From: Cohaesibacter intestini
Lineage (GTDB): Bacteria; Pseudomonadota; Alphaproteobacteria; Rhizobiales; Cohaesibacteraceae
Direction: 5' to 3'
Length of the DNA: 64,000 bases
Assembly: GCF_003324485.1 (NCBI RefSeq)
Contig: NZ_QODK01000002.1
Coordinates: 496,001-560,000 of the forward strand
Part shown: piece after piece, positions 35,437 to 51,315 of the stretch
Position numbering within the stretch: position 1 is the first letter of the stretch
Layout of the letters: the number at the start of each line of letters is the position of its first letter
Notes under the pieces: generated by a model
What the model was told of the DNA's origin: nothing
Database searches by the model: none
Seen by the model: only the letters and a program-made list of their open reading frames with translations
Made by a program: the position numbers and the translations under genes

Positions 35437-35742
35437 TTACCAGCTCGACTTCACCAGGCCAGGGATTTGACCCTCATTGCCCAATTGACGAAGCGAAATA
35501 CGGGACATCTTCAACTTGCGATAGTAGCCGCGTGGACGGCCAGTTACATCACAACGGTTGCGGATGCGGATGGATGCGGAGTTGCGCGGAAGCTCGGCGA
35601 GCTTCAGGCGAGCTTTGAACCGCTCTTCAAGAGACAGAGACTCGTCCTTGGCCATAGCTTTCAAAGAAGCACGCTTTGCAGCATACTTATCAGCCAGGCG
35701 GGCGCGAGCTTTGTTCTTTTCGACAGCGCTCTTTTTAGCCAT
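35437..35742 (-). CDS. rpsN: 30S ribosomal protein S14, zinc-independent form
   Basis: A 101-residue S14 of the long type: no CxxC zinc pairs are present, and it ends [20 protein letters not shown], then [18 protein letters not shown]. The N-terminal half is a basic helix ([20 protein letters not shown]). It packs in the 30S head. The rpsH gene follows after 13 bases. Confidence 0.97.
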   Translation of the reverse strand: MAKKSAVEKNKARARLADKYAAKRASLKAMAKDESLSLEERFKARLKLAELPRNSASIRIRNRCDVTGRPRGYYRKLKMSRISLRQLGNEGQIPGLVKSSW

Positions 35743-35769
35743 TACTTTATCCTCGTACTTTCCGCAGAC

Positions 35770-36327
35770 TTATCGACTGAACGGGAAGTTGAATTCGGTC
35801 AGAAGTGCACGAGCTTCCTCATCGTTGTTTGTCGTAGTGCAAACGATGATGTCCATGCCCCAAATCTGGTCAACTTTGTCGTATTCGATTTCTGGGAATA
35901 CGATATGCTCTTTCAGGCCCATGGCATAGTTGCCGTTGCCGTCAAAGCTTTTACCGTTGAGACCACGGAAGTCACGTACGCGAGGCAGTGCAATCGTGAT
36001 CAAACGATCCAGAAATTCATACATGCGGTCGCCGCGCAGAGTAACCTTCACACCGATCGGCATGCCTTCACGAAGTTTGAAGGTCGCGATCGATTTACGT
36101 GCTTTGGTTACAACCGGCTTCTGACCGGCAATGGCTTCCAGGTCAGCCAAGGCAGACTTGACTTTTTTGGAATCGCCAACCGCTTCACCAACACCAATGT
36201 TGAGCACGACTTTTTCAAGTTTCGGCATCTTCATAGGATTGCTGAACTCGAATTTTTCCTGCATCTTGGCGCGGATAACGTCTTCATATTGCGTCTTCAG
36301 ACGCGGAGTGTAAGCAGCCTCAGCCAT
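35770..36327 (-). CDS. rplE: 50S ribosomal protein L5
   Basis: A 185-residue L5. [60 protein letters not shown] and the final [20 protein letters not shown] are conserved. It binds 5S rRNA and the P-site tRNA elbow. I chose ATG 36327 rather than TTG 36330; the gene overlaps the end of rplX by eight bases. Confidence 0.97.
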   Translation of the reverse strand: MAEAAYTPRLKTQYEDVIRAKMQEKFEFSNPMKMPKLEKVVLNIGVGEAVGDSKKVKSALADLEAIAGQKPVVTKARKSIATFKLREGMPIGVKVTLRGDRMYEFLDRLITIALPRVRDFRGLNGKSFDGNGNYAMGLKEHIVFPEIEYDKVDQIWGMDIIVCTTTNNDEEARALLTEFNFPFSR

Positions 36328-36637
36328 CAATCACATCTCCTGAACGTTTGGCCACGCGCACCTTGGTGCCGTCTTCTTTGACAGTGAAACCAACGCGGGT
36401 TGGCTTGCCGTCTTTCGGGTCCGCCATTGCCAGGTTGGACAGGTGGATGGAGGCTTCTTTATTGACGATGCCGCCTTCCTGACCCTGCGCCTGACGTTGA
36501 TGACGCTTGACCATGTTGATACCGCGCACGATAGCCCGCTCTTCAGCTGGCATCACCTGCACAATTTCACCGCTCTTGCCCTTGTCTTTACCGGCAAGAA
36601 CAATGACGCGATCACCCTTTTTGAGTTTCGCAGCCAT
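36320..36637 (-). CDS. rplX: 50S ribosomal protein L24
   Basis: A 105-residue L24 with the KOW motif [21 protein letters not shown] at the N terminus (residues 4-24), then [13 protein letters not shown] and [20 protein letters not shown]. It starts 50S assembly and lines the exit tunnel. Its start shares one base with the rplN stop (TAATG), so the two are translationally coupled. Confidence 0.97.
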   Translation of the reverse strand: MAAKLKKGDRVIVLAGKDKGKSGEIVQVMPAEERAIVRGINMVKRHQRQAQGQEGGIVNKEASIHLSNLAMADPKDGKPTRVGFTVKEDGTKVRVAKRSGDVIDG

Positions 36638-37005
36638 TACAGCACCTCCGGAGCAAGGGAAATGATCTTCATATGGTTATGAGCGCGGAGCTCACGAGGA
36701 ACCGGGCCGAAGATACGGGTACCGATTGGTTCCTTGTTGTTGTTCACCAGAACAGCTGCACTACGGTCAAAACGGATGACGCTGCCGTCCGGACGACGAA
36801 TAGCTTTTGCGGTACGAACCACAACTGCCTTCATCACATCGCCCTTCTTAACGCGTCCACGCGGAATTGCTTCCTTGACAGAGACGACGATGAGGTCGCC
36901 GATGCCAGCATATTTCCGTTTGGAGCCGCCGAGCACTTTGATGCACATGACACGACGTGCGCCGGAGTTATCCGCGACGTCAAGGTTTGTTTGCATCTGA
37001 ATCAT
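36637..37005 (-). CDS. rplN: 50S ribosomal protein L14
   Basis: A 122-residue L14. [40 protein letters not shown] and the closing [20 protein letters not shown] are among the most conserved stretches of the ribosome. L14 forms an intersubunit bridge. It is 69 bases from the rpsQ stop region and leads the rplN-rplX-rplE overlap series. Confidence 0.98.
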   Translation of the reverse strand: MIQMQTNLDVADNSGARRVMCIKVLGGSKRKYAGIGDLIVVSVKEAIPRGRVKKGDVMKAVVVRTAKAIRRPDGSVIRFDRSAAVLVNNNKEPIGTRIFGPVPRELRAHNHMKIISLAPEVL

Positions 37006-37074
37006 GACTGGCCGCCTTTTTTATTGTCCCGATACGCGAAGCGCGACGGGTATACGTCCAATAATCGAAGTGAG

Positions 37075-37320
37075 TTATGCGGAAGGAAGATCCTTACCGA
37101 CCACGACCCAACGTTTAGATTTCGAAATAGGTGCAGATTCCTGAATGAAGATCTGGTCACCTACTTTGAAGGCATTCCCTTCGTCGTGAGCCTGGTACCG
37201 TTTGGAACGACGCACAGTCTTCTTGAGAAGCGGATGCGTAAAACGGCGCTCGACTTTGACAACGACGGTCTTGTCTTGCTTGTCGCTAACGACGAGGCCC
37301 TGCAGAATTCTCTTTGGCAT
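37075..37320 (-). CDS. rpsQ: 30S ribosomal protein S17
   Basis: An 81-residue S17 starting at ATG 37320 ([20 protein letters not shown]), preceded by GGAGAG; an upstream ATG only reaches back over rpmC. The OB-fold core [20 protein letters not shown] and the [18 protein letters not shown] end match the family. It binds helices 7 and 11 of 16S rRNA. The gap to rpmC is ten bases. Confidence 0.97.
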   Translation of the reverse strand: MPKRILQGLVVSDKQDKTVVVKVERRFTHPLLKKTVRRSKRYQAHDEGNAFKVGDQIFIQESAPISKSKRWVVVGKDLPSA

Positions 37321-37330
37321 CCCGTCTCTC

Positions 37331-37531
37331 CTATTCTGCTGACGATGCACGCTTATCGCGGGCAACGGTCATCAGGCGTGCAATGTCACGGCGAACCTGC
37401 CGAACACGCACAGTGTTTTCCAACTGACCGGTGGCCTGCTGAAAGCGCAGATTGAGCTGCTCTTTCTTCAGTTTTTCCAACTCGTCAGTGATTTGGTCCG
37501 ACGTCATCGCGCGGACATCTGATGCTTTCAT
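37331..37531 (-). CDS. rpmC: 50S ribosomal protein L29
   Basis: A 66-residue all-helical L29: [20 protein letters not shown] and [20 protein letters not shown] are its two long helices. It sits at the exit of the peptide tunnel next to L23, close to where trigger factor and SRP dock. It lies between rplP (20-base gap) and rpsQ. Confidence 0.96.
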   Translation of the reverse strand: MKASDVRAMTSDQITDELEKLKKEQLNLRFQQATGQLENTVRVRQVRRDIARLMTVARDKRASSAE

Positions 37532-37551
37532 GGGTCTATCCCTTCACACCG

Positions 37552-37965
37552 TTAGTCGGCGATGCGCTGTACGAAGCGTGTCTTGATAGGCAACTTCGCA
37601 GCAGCAAGCCGCATGGCTTCCCGGGCGATATCTGCCGGTACACCATCAATTTCAAACATGATCCGACCCGGAGCTACACGAGCAGCCCAGTATTCAGGAG
37701 AACCTTTACCTTTACCCATACGGACTTCGGTAGGTTTCTTGGACACTGGCAGGTCCGGGAACACACGGATCCAAACACGACCGGCACGCTTCATGTGACG
37801 GGTCATAGCACGACGCGCAGCCTCGATCTGGCGAGCGGTGATACGCGCAGGCTCCTGAGCCTTCAGACCGTAGGCGCCAAAGTTGAGCTCATAGCCCCCT
37901 TTGGCATTGCCATGAATACGGCCCTTGTGCTGCTTGCGGTATTTAGTGCGCTTTGGTTGCAGCAT
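37552..37965 (-). CDS. rplP: 50S ribosomal protein L16
   Basis: A 137-residue L16. [60 protein letters not shown] and [20 protein letters not shown] are all conserved. It helps place the CCA end of A-site tRNA. The basic residues around RIHGN and RGRG-like loops are intact. It follows rpsC by 34 bases. Confidence 0.98.
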   Translation of the reverse strand: MLQPKRTKYRKQHKGRIHGNAKGGYELNFGAYGLKAQEPARITARQIEAARRAMTRHMKRAGRVWIRVFPDLPVSKKPTEVRMGKGKGSPEYWAARVAPGRIMFEIDGVPADIAREAMRLAAAKLPIKTRFVQRIAD

Positions 37966-37999
37966 TGTTCTTCTCTCTTAACTCAGCTTGTGACCAACA

Positions 38000-38725
38000 T
38001 TAAGCAGCAGGCTTGTTGCTACGACGACGCTGACCACCATCTCTGTTGCCACCGTCAGAACCTTCGGATGCGCGACGCTCAGAGGCCATTGGATCATGTT
38101 CCATGATCTCGCCTTTGTAGATCCACACCTTGATACCGGAGATGCCATAAGCGGTCAAAGCTTCAGCAGTGCCATAATCAATATCGGCGCGCAGGGTATG
38201 AAGCGGAACACGACCTTCACGATACCATTCGGTACGCGCGATTTCGGCACCACCCAGACGGCCTGCACAGTTGATACGAATGCCTTCTGCACCCATCCGC
38301 ATTGCGGACTGAACCGAACGCTTCATTGCACGGCGGAAAGCCACACGACGTTCGAGCTGCTGCGCGATGGACTGAGCAACCAGGTTTGCATCACATTCCG
38401 GCTTACGAACTTCAACAATGTTGATATGTACGTCGGAATTGGTCAGCTTGCCAACCTGTTTGCGAAGTTTCTCGATGTCGGCGCCTTTTTTGCCGATCAC
38501 GATGCCCGGACGTGCAGAGTGAATGGTCACCCGGCATTTCTTGTGCGGACGTTCGATCACGATCTTAGAGACGGCGGCCTGCTTCAGTTCTTTCTCGAGC
38601 ATGCTCCGGATGGCGTAATCTTCATGCAGAAGAGCGCCATACTCGTTCTTGTTGGCGTACCAACGAGAATCCCAGGTGCGGTTGATGCCCAGACGAAGAC
38701 CGATTGGATTTACCTTGTGACCCAT
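38000..38725 (-). CDS. rpsC: 30S ribosomal protein S3
   Basis: A 241-residue S3. [20 protein letters not shown] starts it; the KH domain holds [20 protein letters not shown] (GxxG loop GKKG). The C terminus [20 protein letters not shown], then [11 protein letters not shown], is a low-complexity basic tail somewhat longer than in E. coli. S3 forms part of the mRNA entry channel. It overlaps rplV by one base. Confidence 0.97.
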   Translation of the reverse strand: MGHKVNPIGLRLGINRTWDSRWYANKNEYGALLHEDYAIRSMLEKELKQAAVSKIVIERPHKKCRVTIHSARPGIVIGKKGADIEKLRKQVGKLTNSDVHINIVEVRKPECDANLVAQSIAQQLERRVAFRRAMKRSVQSAMRMGAEGIRINCAGRLGGAEIARTEWYREGRVPLHTLRADIDYGTAEALTAYGISGIKVWIYKGEIMEHDPMASERRASEGSDGGNRDGGQRRRSNKPAA

Positions 38726-39105
38726 CAGGCTGCCTCCTCAACTTCACGAACAACGATCGTCAGGTTGGAGAACGGCTTGAGGATCTTGCCAACACGACCA
38801 CGAGCACGTGGCTGCCAGCGTTTCATCACAAGTGCCTTACCAACATAAGCTTCTGCTACGATCAGGCTGTCAACATCCAGTTCATGGTTGTTTTCAGCGT
38901 TGGCGATCGCAGATTCCAAACACTTTTTAACATCACGTGCAATGCGCTTGGAGGAAAAGGTCAGGTCAGCCAGAGCGGCATCAACCTTTTTCCCGCGGAT
39001 CATTGCTGCGACAAGGTTCAGCTTCTGCGGAGACGTGCGAAGCATGCGGGAAACCGCCTTTGCCTCGTTGTCTTTCAGGACGCGTGCGCGTTTTGCCTTA
39101 CCCAT
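38725..39105 (-). CDS. rplV: 50S ribosomal protein L22
   Basis: A 126-residue L22. [20 protein letters not shown] and the C-terminal beta hairpin [20 protein letters not shown], which lines the narrow part of the exit tunnel and is a site of macrolide resistance, are normal. An N-terminal extension of about ten residues compared with E. coli is present. It shares single bases with both rpsS (TAATG) and rpsC. Confidence 0.97.
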   Translation of the reverse strand: MGKAKRARVLKDNEAKAVSRMLRTSPQKLNLVAAMIRGKKVDAALADLTFSSKRIARDVKKCLESAIANAENNHELDVDSLIVAEAYVGKALVMKRWQPRARGRVGKILKPFSNLTIVVREVEEAA

Positions 39106-39383
39106 TATTTCCTCTTCGACTTTTTGTCGGCCCCGTGACCGTAGTAGTTACGGGTCGGAGAAAATTCGCCAAACTTGTGACCGACCATCTCTTCAGAGAC
39201 GGAAACCGGTACATGTTTCTGACCGTTATACACACCAAAGGTGAGACCGACGAAGTGCGGAAGGATCGTGGAGCGTCGGCTCCACGTCTTGATCACTTCG
39301 TTACGACCAGAGGAGCGAACCTTGTCTGCCTTCTTCAGGAGGTATCCGTCGACAAACGGACCTTTCCAAACAGAACGTGCCAT
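39105..39383 (-). CDS. rpsS: 30S ribosomal protein S19
   Basis: A 92-residue S19, the same length as E. coli: [20 protein letters not shown], then [40 protein letters not shown]. It forms a complex with S13 in the 30S head and contacts the 50S subunit. Ten bases separate it from rplB. Confidence 0.98.
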   Translation of the reverse strand: MARSVWKGPFVDGYLLKKADKVRSSGRNEVIKTWSRRSTILPHFVGLTFGVYNGQKHVPVSVSEEMVGHKFGEFSPTRNYYGHGADKKSKRK

Positions 39384-39393
39384 CGGTTAACCC

Positions 39394-40227
39394 TTATTTC
39401 TTGCGCTGATGCCGACTACGAACAATAAACTTGTCGGTCGACTTATTGGAGCGAGTACGCTTGCCCTTGGTTGGCTTACCCCATGGAGACACAGGATGGC
39501 GACCACCAGAGGTCCGGCCTTCACCACCACCATGAGGGTGATCAACCGGGTTCATAACGACACCGCGCACTTCTGGACGTTTACCGAGCCAACGGTTACG
39601 ACCAGCTTTACCATGATTGATGTTCGAATGTTCCGGGTTGGAAACAGCGCCAACGGTAGCCATACAGGTACCGAGAACCAGACGGGTTTCACCGGAGTTC
39701 AAACGAATGATCGCATAACCGGCATCACGACCGACAAGCTGGGCATAACCACCAGCGGAGCGAGCGATCTGACCGCCTTTGCCTGGCTTCATCTCCACAT
39801 TGTGGATGATGGTACCGACAGGCATGTTGGCCAGAGGCATAGCGTTGCCAGGCTTGATATCGGCTTTCTGAGAAGCAATCACCTTGTCGCCAGCGCGCAG
39901 GCGCTGAGGAGCCAGGATGTATGCCTGCTCGCCATCTTCATAGGTGATGAGAGCAATGAAAGCCGTACGGTTTGGATCATATTCCAGACGCTCCACCGTC
40001 CCCTGAACGTCAAACTTCTGACGCTTGAAGTCGATGATGCGGTAGCTGCGTTTATGACCGCCACCACGACGACGTGCCGTGACGCGACCATAGTTGTTAC
40101 GACCGCCAGACTTGGTCAAACCCTCGGTGAGTGTCTTGACCGGCTTGCCTTTCCAAAGATCGGAGCGGTCTACAATCACCAACTGACGCTGGCCCGGGCT
40201 AGTCGGTTTAAAGGTCTTGAGTGCCAT
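39394..40227 (-). CDS. rplB: 50S ribosomal protein L2
   Basis: A 277-residue L2. [20 protein letters not shown] opens it, the OB and SH3-like RNA-binding domains lie at about 60-200, and the C-terminal [20 protein letters not shown] carries the conserved histidine (GGGEGR loop) implicated in peptidyl transferase assembly. It is needed for subunit association. It follows rplW by 24 bases. Confidence 0.98.
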   Translation of the reverse strand: MALKTFKPTSPGQRQLVIVDRSDLWKGKPVKTLTEGLTKSGGRNNYGRVTARRRGGGHKRSYRIIDFKRQKFDVQGTVERLEYDPNRTAFIALITYEDGEQAYILAPQRLRAGDKVIASQKADIKPGNAMPLANMPVGTIIHNVEMKPGKGGQIARSAGGYAQLVGRDAGYAIIRLNSGETRLVLGTCMATVGAVSNPEHSNINHGKAGRNRWLGKRPEVRGVVMNPVDHPHGGGEGRTSGGRHPVSPWGKPTKGKRTRSNKSTDKFIVRSRHQRKK

Positions 40228-40251
40228 GACTTAAAGCCTATCCACGCGTTC

Positions 40252-40545
40252 TTAAAGACCAGTCGTGACGTCGATGGACTGGCCCTCTTCGAGGGTGACA
40301 ATCGCTTTTTTCACGTCGACCTGCTTACCGATGATGCCTTTGAAGCGCTTCACTTTGCCCTTGCGGACCAGAGTGTTCACACTTTTGACCTTCACGGAAA
40401 ACAGAGCCTCAACTGCGGCCTTGATTTCTGGTTTAGTCGCATCCTTGGACACGTTGAACACAACCTTGTCTTCTTCAGACTGAATGGTTGCCTTCTCGGT
40501 GATCACCGGGCTGCGGATGATATCGTAATGACGAAGGTTGGTCAT
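40252..40545 (-). CDS. rplW: 50S ribosomal protein L23
   Basis: A 97-residue L23. [20 protein letters not shown], then [20 protein letters not shown] and [18 protein letters not shown] match the family. L23 at the tunnel exit is the main docking site for trigger factor and SRP. Its start overlaps the rplD stop as ATGA, indicating coupled translation. Confidence 0.97.
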   Translation of the reverse strand: MTNLRHYDIIRSPVITEKATIQSEEDKVVFNVSKDATKPEIKAAVEALFSVKVKSVNTLVRKGKVKRFKGIIGKQVDVKKAIVTLEEGQSIDVTTGL

Positions 40546-41162
40546 TTGAACCGTGCCTCCAGAGCATCGACTGCGGCCTTGCTCAGCACCAGCGTGTCGC
40601 GACGCAGAACATCAAGAACATTGATACCCTGAACCGGCAGCACATCGATACCGATGATGTTGCGGGCAGCTTTTGCGAAATTGTCATCCACTTCCTGACC
40701 GGAAATGAACAGAGCATTTTCGATGCCCAGACCGGAGATCTGTTTCTTCACAGCTGCCGTCTTTGGCGCCTCGGCCTTCATGTCATCGAGAATGATAATG
40801 CTATCATTCTTAACTTTGGAAGACAGAGCATGCTTCAGAGCCAGCGCACGAATTTTCTTTGGCAGCTCGATCGCATGAGAGCGAACAACCGGACCAAATG
40901 CACGACCACCACCACGGAACTGCGGCACTTTCTTGTTGCCGTGACGAGCGCCACCGGAACCCTTCTGACGAAGGTATTTCTTGGTGGTGCCAGTGATTTC
41001 AGCACGGGTCTTGGTCTTGTGAGTACCGGCCATTTTCTTCATCTGCTGGTAACGAACCATGCGGGCAAGAATGTCCGCACGTGGTTCGAGACCGAACACA
41101 TCTTCAGAAACAGCAACAGAACCGGCATCACCGCCATCAAGGGTTTTGACTTGCAATTCCAT
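40542..41162 (-). CDS. rplD: 50S ribosomal protein L4
   Basis: A 206-residue L4. The tunnel loop [20 protein letters not shown], then [20 protein letters not shown], and the globular C terminus (about 120-206) are typical. In E. coli L4 represses its own operon through the rpsJ leader; the hairpin ahead of rpsJ here could be a comparable site, but this is not shown. It shares one base with rplC. Confidence 0.97.
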   Translation of the reverse strand: MELQVKTLDGGDAGSVAVSEDVFGLEPRADILARMVRYQQMKKMAGTHKTKTRAEITGTTKKYLRQKGSGGARHGNKKVPQFRGGGRAFGPVVRSHAIELPKKIRALALKHALSSKVKNDSIIILDDMKAEAPKTAAVKKQISGLGIENALFISGQEVDDNFAKAARNIIGIDVLPVQGINVLDVLRRDTLVLSKAAVDALEARFK

Positions 41163-41878
41163 TATTCAGCACCCTCCGTAGCAGCTTCTTGAGCAGGAGC
41201 TTCAGCGGCACGAATGGCACCAGGAAGCGGAGCCTCGGCCGGACGGGCTTTCTTGACAGCATCCTTGATCAGGATCCAACCGCCTTTGGAACCAGGCACA
41301 GCACCCTGCACCAGAACCAGACCACGATCGGCGTCAGTTTTGACGACTTTCAAGTTCTGCGTCGTCACACGGGTTGCACCCATGTGGCCAGCCATTTTCT
41401 TGCCCTTGAAGACCTTGCCGGGATCCTGACACTGACCAGTCGAACCGTGAGCACGGTGCGAGATGGAGTTACCGTGGGTTGCGCGTCCACCACCGAAGTT
41501 GTGGCGCTTCATGGAGCCGGCAAAGCCTTTACCAATCGAAGTCCCGATAACATCCACATGCTGACCAGCAACATAGTGATCCGCGGTCAATTCAGCACCG
41601 ACATCGATAAGATTGTCTTCGCTGACACGGAATTCTGCAACTTTACGCTTCGGCTCTACCTTGGCAACGGCGAAGTGGCCGCGCAAAGGCTGCGAAACAT
41701 TTTTCACTTTGGCTTTACCTGCACCCAACTGAAGTGCGGTATAACCGTTTTTCTCAACAGTACGCTGGGCTACAACCTGGCAGTTCTCTACTTTGAGAAC
41801 AGTTACCGGAACGTGTTCACCGCTCTCGGTATAAATGCGGGTCATTCCCAACTTCTGTGCGATCACACCAGAACGCAT
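41162..41878 (-). CDS. rplC: 50S ribosomal protein L3
   Basis: A 238-residue L3. [20 protein letters not shown] and the loop [20 protein letters not shown], then [20 protein letters not shown] reach toward the peptidyl transferase centre; the conserved glutamine in [12 protein letters not shown] is the PrmB methylation site. The C terminus ([20 protein letters not shown]) adds about 25 alanine-rich residues absent in E. coli. It follows rpsJ by 24 bases. Confidence 0.97.
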   Translation of the reverse strand: MRSGVIAQKLGMTRIYTESGEHVPVTVLKVENCQVVAQRTVEKNGYTALQLGAGKAKVKNVSQPLRGHFAVAKVEPKRKVAEFRVSEDNLIDVGAELTADHYVAGQHVDVIGTSIGKGFAGSMKRHNFGGGRATHGNSISHRAHGSTGQCQDPGKVFKGKKMAGHMGATRVTTQNLKVVKTDADRGLVLVQGAVPGSKGGWILIKDAVKKARPAEAPLPGAIRAAEAPAQEAATEGAE

Positions 41879-41902
41879 GGCTACTCTTGCCTCTCGCTCA
41901 CG

Positions 41903-42211
41903 TTAGAGCTTAATTTCAACGTCCACACCGGCCGCAAGATCAAGCTTCATGAGGGCATCAACCGTCTGTGGGGTCGGGTCAATGATGTCGAGGAGACGCT
42001 TGTGCGTACGGATCTCGAACTGCTCACGGCTTTTCTTGTTAACATGCGGCGAACGGTTGACAGTGAACTTCTCGATGTGGGTCGGAAGCGGAACCGGACC
42101 ACGTACATTAGCGCCTGTGCGCTTAGCGGTGGATACGATTTCTTTTGCCGACGTATCGAGAATGCGATGGTCGAATGCCTTTAGGCGAATTCGAATATTC
42201 TGACCGTTCAT
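41903..42211 (-). CDS. rpsJ: 30S ribosomal protein S10 (NusE)
   Basis: A 102-residue S10 starting at ATG 42211 with GAGGTT upstream (an earlier in-frame ATG reaches back through the hairpin and is not needed). [40 protein letters not shown] and [18 protein letters not shown] match S10. It also acts as NusE, linking NusG and NusB to transcription. It begins the S10-type part of the superoperon, 59 bases after tuf. Confidence 0.97.
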   Translation of the reverse strand: MNGQNIRIRLKAFDHRILDTSAKEIVSTAKRTGANVRGPVPLPTHIEKFTVNRSPHVNKKSREQFEIRTHKRLLDIIDPTPQTVDALMKLDLAAGVDVEIKL

Positions 42212-42231
42212 ATTTTCAACCTCAAAAGACT

Positions 42232-42259
42232 GGGGTGCGAAAAGGGTATTCCGCACCCC
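42232..42259 (-). terminator. Hairpin between tuf and rpsJ
   Basis: GGGGTGCG (42232-42239) and CGCACCCC (42252-42259) form a perfect 8-bp stem with a 12-base loop, 12 bases beyond the tuf stop. The minus strand continues AGTCTTTTG, too poor in T for a full terminator, so an attenuator or partial terminator separating str from S10 transcription is likely. Confidence 0.55.
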
Positions 42260-42270
42260 TGCCCTAATGA

Positions 42271-43461
<1,191 letters not shown>

Positions 43462-43509
43462 AGGAAAGTCTCCATTCTCAAAATTACAAAAAGTGCGACG
43501 ATGTGAGGT

Positions 43510-45585
43510 TTAGGCGTATTTCGCCTGAACCTCGTCTGCAACTGCCTGCGGCACTTGTGAGTAGTGATCGAACACCATCGAATACTGCGCGCGACCCTGT
43601 GACATGGAACGAAGATTGTTCACATAGCCAAACATGTTCGCCAGCGGCACCATGGCGCTGATAACGGTAACAACACCGCGTGCTTCAGTTCCGGAGATCT
43701 GACCACGACGGGAGTTAATGTCGCCGATGATGTCGCCCATATAGTCTTCAGGGGTTACAACTTCGACTTTCATCATTGGTTCGAGCAGTTTCGGACCTGC
43801 CTTCTGGCAACCTTCACGGAAACCGGCACGAGCAGCAATCTCAAAGGCCAAAACGCTGGAGTCAACGTCGTGGTAGGCACCGTCGATCAGCTCGACCTTG
43901 ATGTCTACCATTGGGAAGCCAGCAATCGGACCTGCGGTCATGACAGACTGGATACCCTTTTCAACGCCAGGGATGTATTCTTTCGGAATAGCACCACCAA
44001 CGATCGAAGACTTGAACTCGAAACCGGCACCAGGCTCGTTTGGACCGATGACCATCTTCACGCGACCGAACTGACCGGTACCACCGGACTGTTTCTTATG
44101 CGTGTAGTCGACGGTTTCTTCACGGCCGATGGTTTCACGGTAAGCAACCTGAGGTGCACCGATATTCGCCTCAACCTTGAATTCGCGCTTCATGCGGTCA
44201 ACGAGAATGTCCAGATGAAGTTCACCCATGCCAGCCATGATGGTCTGACCGGATTCTTCATCGGTTTTCACGCGGAAGGACGGATCCTCAGCAGCCAGAC
44301 GATTGAGCGCGAGGCCCATTTTCTCCTGGTCAGCCTTGGTTTTCGGCTCAACAGCGATCTCGATAACCGGATCAGGGAATTCCATACGCTCGAGAATAAC
44401 AGGACGCAGCGGATCACACAGGGTGTCACCGGTGGTGGTGTCCTTCAGACCAGCAATAGCAACAATGTCGCCAGCGCAAGCCTGCTTGATGTCTTCACGA
44501 GAGTTGGAATGCATCTGAAGCATACGACCAACGCGCTCGCGCTTCTCTTTCACGGTGTTCAATACAGAAGACCCTGCATCGAGCGTACCGGAATAGATGC
44601 GGCAGAAGGTCAGAGAGCCAACAAACGGGTCGTTCATGATCTTGAACGCCAGCATGGAGAATGGCTCGTCATCAGAAGCAGCACGGGTGGTCTCTTCTTC
44701 GGTTTTAACATCGATGCCTTTAATGGCAGCAATTTCGACCGGGCTAGGAAGATAGTCCACAACAGCGTCAAGCAGAGGCTGAACGCCTTTGTTCTTGAAC
44801 GCGGTACCGCAAAGGATCGGCACGAAGTCGTTGGCAATGGTACCCTGACGGATCAGAGACATCAGCTTCTCGACAGATGGCTCTTCACCTTCGAGGTAAG
44901 CTTCCATAGCTTCCTCATCGGCTTCAACAACCGTCTCAACGAGCAACTCACGATATTCCGCAGCCTGATCTTCGAGTTCGGCAGGAATGTCACCGATTTC
45001 GAATTTAGCGCCGAGGGATTCTTCCAGCCAGATGATGGATTTCATCTGCACCAGATCAATCACACCGGTGAATTCGCTTTCAGCGCCGATTGGCAGCTGC
45101 AGGCACAGAGGAACCGCACCAAGGCGCTCCTTGATCATTTCAACGCAGCGGAAGAAGTCGGCACCAAGCTTATCCATCTTGTTGACGAAGATCATCCGGG
45201 GAACGTTGTATTTGTCAGCCTGACGCCAAACGGTTTCCGTCTGAGGCTCAACACCAGCGTTGGCATCGAGTGCACAGACAGCACCATCGAGCACACGCAG
45301 AGAACGCTCAACTTCAATGGTGAAGTCAACGTGGCCCGGAGTATCGATGATGTTCAGGCGTTTTTCCCGCCAGAAACAGGTGGTAGCAGCGGAGGTAATC
45401 GTGATGCCACGTTCCTGCTCCTGCTCCATCCAGTCCATGGTGGCTGCACCATCATGAACTTCGCCAATCTTGTGGCTTTTACCAGTGTAGTAGAGGATAC
45501 GCTCAGTAGTCGTCGTCTTACCAGCATCAATGTGTGCCATGATGCCGAAGTTACGATAATCCTCAATCTTGTGGCTGCGTGCCAT
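43510..45585 (-). CDS. fusA: Elongation factor G
   Basis: A 691-residue EF-G. The N-terminal G domain has [18 protein letters not shown] and DTPGHVDFT, followed by [10 protein letters not shown]; domains II to V complete the tRNA-mimicking shape, with [20 protein letters not shown] in domain V. It drives translocation by GTP hydrolysis and is recycled together with RRF. AGGGG lies upstream of ATG 45585. It sits 18 bases after rpsG. Confidence 0.99.
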   Translation of the reverse strand: MARSHKIEDYRNFGIMAHIDAGKTTTTERILYYTGKSHKIGEVHDGAATMDWMEQEQERGITITSAATTCFWREKRLNIIDTPGHVDFTIEVERSLRVLDGAVCALDANAGVEPQTETVWRQADKYNVPRMIFVNKMDKLGADFFRCVEMIKERLGAVPLCLQLPIGAESEFTGVIDLVQMKSIIWLEESLGAKFEIGDIPAELEDQAAEYRELLVETVVEADEEAMEAYLEGEEPSVEKLMSLIRQGTIANDFVPILCGTAFKNKGVQPLLDAVVDYLPSPVEIAAIKGIDVKTEEETTRAASDDEPFSMLAFKIMNDPFVGSLTFCRIYSGTLDAGSSVLNTVKEKRERVGRMLQMHSNSREDIKQACAGDIVAIAGLKDTTTGDTLCDPLRPVILERMEFPDPVIEIAVEPKTKADQEKMGLALNRLAAEDPSFRVKTDEESGQTIMAGMGELHLDILVDRMKREFKVEANIGAPQVAYRETIGREETVDYTHKKQSGGTGQFGRVKMVIGPNEPGAGFEFKSSIVGGAIPKEYIPGVEKGIQSVMTAGPIAGFPMVDIKVELIDGAYHDVDSSVLAFEIAARAGFREGCQKAGPKLLEPMMKVEVVTPEDYMGDIIGDINSRRGQISGTEARGVVTVISAMVPLANMFGYVNNLRSMSQGRAQYSMVFDHYSQVPQAVADEVQAKYA

Positions 45586-45603
45586 GACTTCGCCCCTAAA
45601 GGT

Positions 45604-46074
45604 TTACCAGCGATAATGCGAGAAGGCACGGTTGGCTTCCGCCATACGGTGCGTATCTTCGCGTTTCTTGACTGCAGAGCCGCGGTTGTTGAATGCATCC
45701 AGAAGCTCGCCGGACAGACGATCAATCATGGTGCGTTCGTTACGATTGCGGGCCGCTGCAATGATCCAACGGATAGCCAGGGCCTGCTTGCGCTCTGTAC
45801 GAACATCAACAGGAACCTGATAAGTCGCACCACCAACACGGCGGGAGCGAACTTCTACGGCAGGCATCACATTTTCCAGAGCAGTGTGGAACACTTCAAC
45901 TGGGTTCTGCTTCAGCTTGCCTTCAACAGCATCGAGTGCACCGTAAACAATCCGTTCGGAAACAGATTTCTTACCGTCCAGCATGATGCTGTTCATGAAT
46001 TTGGAAATCACGATATCACCGAACTTAGGATCCGGGTTGATAACGCGTTTTTCTGCACTATGGCGACGTGACAT
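45604..46074 (-). CDS. rpsG: 30S ribosomal protein S7
   Basis: A 156-residue S7: [40 protein letters not shown], and [20 protein letters not shown] are conserved, ending [15 protein letters not shown]. It lacks the C-terminal extension of the E. coli K strain protein, as most bacteria do. S7 nucleates the 30S head and lies by the E-site tRNA. It follows rpsL by 24 bases. Confidence 0.98.
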   Translation of the reverse strand: MSRRHSAEKRVINPDPKFGDIVISKFMNSIMLDGKKSVSERIVYGALDAVEGKLKQNPVEVFHTALENVMPAVEVRSRRVGGATYQVPVDVRTERKQALAIRWIIAAARNRNERTMIDRLSGELLDAFNNRGSAVKKREDTHRMAEANRAFSHYRW

Positions 46075-46098
46075 GTGACCAAAACTCCAATAAGCGGC

Positions 46099-46470
46099 TT
46101 ATTTAGGCCGCTTCGCGCCATATTTGGAACGACGCTGCTTGCGGTCTTTAACTCCCTGGGTATCGAGCACACCGCGAAGGATGTGATAACGAACACCAGG
46201 CAAGTCTTTCACGCGACCGCCGCGGATCATCACAACGGAGTGTTCCTGAAGGTTATGACCCTCACCGGGGATATAACCAATCACTTCGAAACCGTTGGTC
46301 AGGCGAACCTTGGCAACCTTACGCAGAGCCGAGTTAGGCTTCTTAGGCGTAGTGGTATAGACGCGCGTACAAACACCCCGCTTCTGGGGGCAGGCCTCCA
46401 TGGCCGGAACTTTATTGCGCTTTACCGGCATTTTGCGCGGCTTGCGAATAAGCTGGTTAATGGTTGGCAT
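46099..46470 (-). CDS. rpsL: 30S ribosomal protein S12
   Basis: A 123-residue S12. [20 protein letters not shown], then [39 protein letters not shown]. Lys-43 (in PKKPN) and Lys-88 (in RVKDLPG), where streptomycin resistance mutations fall, are both wild type. Asp-89, the RimO methylthiolation site, is present. It is the first gene of the str operon, with a long 5-prime region upstream. Confidence 0.98.
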   Translation of the reverse strand: MPTINQLIRKPRKMPVKRNKVPAMEACPQKRGVCTRVYTTTPKKPNSALRKVAKVRLTNGFEVIGYIPGEGHNLQEHSVVMIRGGRVKDLPGVRYHILRGVLDTQGVKDRKQRRSKYGAKRPK

Positions 46471-46964
46471 TTAAGTGTGCCTTTCAGATCTCTCTGAACT
46501 TGAACATTCCCCAACGAAAAAATCGCCGGAAACAGTTCTCATTACCAAAATGCACCGTCCGCACGCACAAAAGCGCACCATCGCGCGACTCTTGCCGCGA
46601 ACGGCGCTGTGAAAACCAGAGGATTACGGCATGAGCCGCAATCATGAGCCAGTCAATCTCAGCTTCATTAAGACGAACAGCGTTTAGGCGGTCGTTCATC
46701 GAAAACGTGGCGTCTTCGAAAGTGAGCACTTACGGCCTGTTCGAGAAGTGGCGCGAAACTACTCTGTAGATTTCATTCCGTCAACCCCCCTCGCAAAGAT
46801 TCCCGGACTTCTGCGAACGGCATGTTAACGACCCCATTTCCTGCGAAAATTGCACGATATTCAGCACAATATATCACACTTAGTACTAAGGCACGGAAAT
46901 GACTCGATTCTTCCCCAACCACCCAATGATAAGCCTGAGGAATCGCCAGTCAAAAGGCCAAAAG
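46471..46964. other. Gene-free region upstream of rpsL
   Basis: This 494-base stretch separates the rpoC terminator from rpsL. An 81-codon minus-strand frame at 46484-46729 has no family features or site-like start and I regard it as chance. The region is A+T-rich near 46850-46890 and should hold the str-operon promoter and leader. One good promoter pair and a 12-bp palindrome (CTTAGTACTAAG, 46879-46890) are the only clear marks. Confidence 0.7.
46756..46784 (-). promoter_or_regulatory. Candidate str-operon promoter
   Basis: On the minus strand TTGACG (46784-46779) and TAGTTT (46761-46756) are 17 bases apart, the ideal spacing. It would yield a leader of about 280 bases before rpsL. Sequence-only prediction. 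Confidence 0.45.
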
Positions 46965-46994
46965 AAAAGGCCGCTCCAATTGAAGCGGCCTTTT
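46965..46994 (-). terminator. Terminator after rpoC
   Basis: AAAAGGCCGCT (46965-46975) and AGCGGCCTTTT (46984-46994) pair perfectly over 11 bp around an 8-base loop. The minus-strand transcript ends CCTTTTCTTTTGG, a good T tract. It starts about 22 bases after the rpoC stop. Confidence 0.93.
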
Positions 46995-47016
46995 AAAGAT
47001 TCGAGTGAATCGCTGC

Positions 47017-51225
<4,209 letters not shown>

Positions 51226-51315
51226 GGTGTCTCCTCTTTACGGGTTGACGGACCGCGGTTTTCCTCCGCGATCCGTTCCGAAAATGATGCCTCGGTTTGT
51301 GGGTTCGGGCGCTGC

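Noticed and set aside
43870-46071. A 733-codon plus-strand open frame opposite fusA and rpsG
   Set aside because: It is antisense to two highly conserved genes and its translation has no recognisable domain; long shadow frames arise from the codon bias of these genes. Similar frames opposite rpoC (48904-51123) and rpoB (53521-55359) were dropped for the same reason.
46484-46729. Possible 81-residue protein upstream of rpsL
   Set aside because: No family features, no clear ribosome-binding site, and it lies where the str-operon leader is expected.
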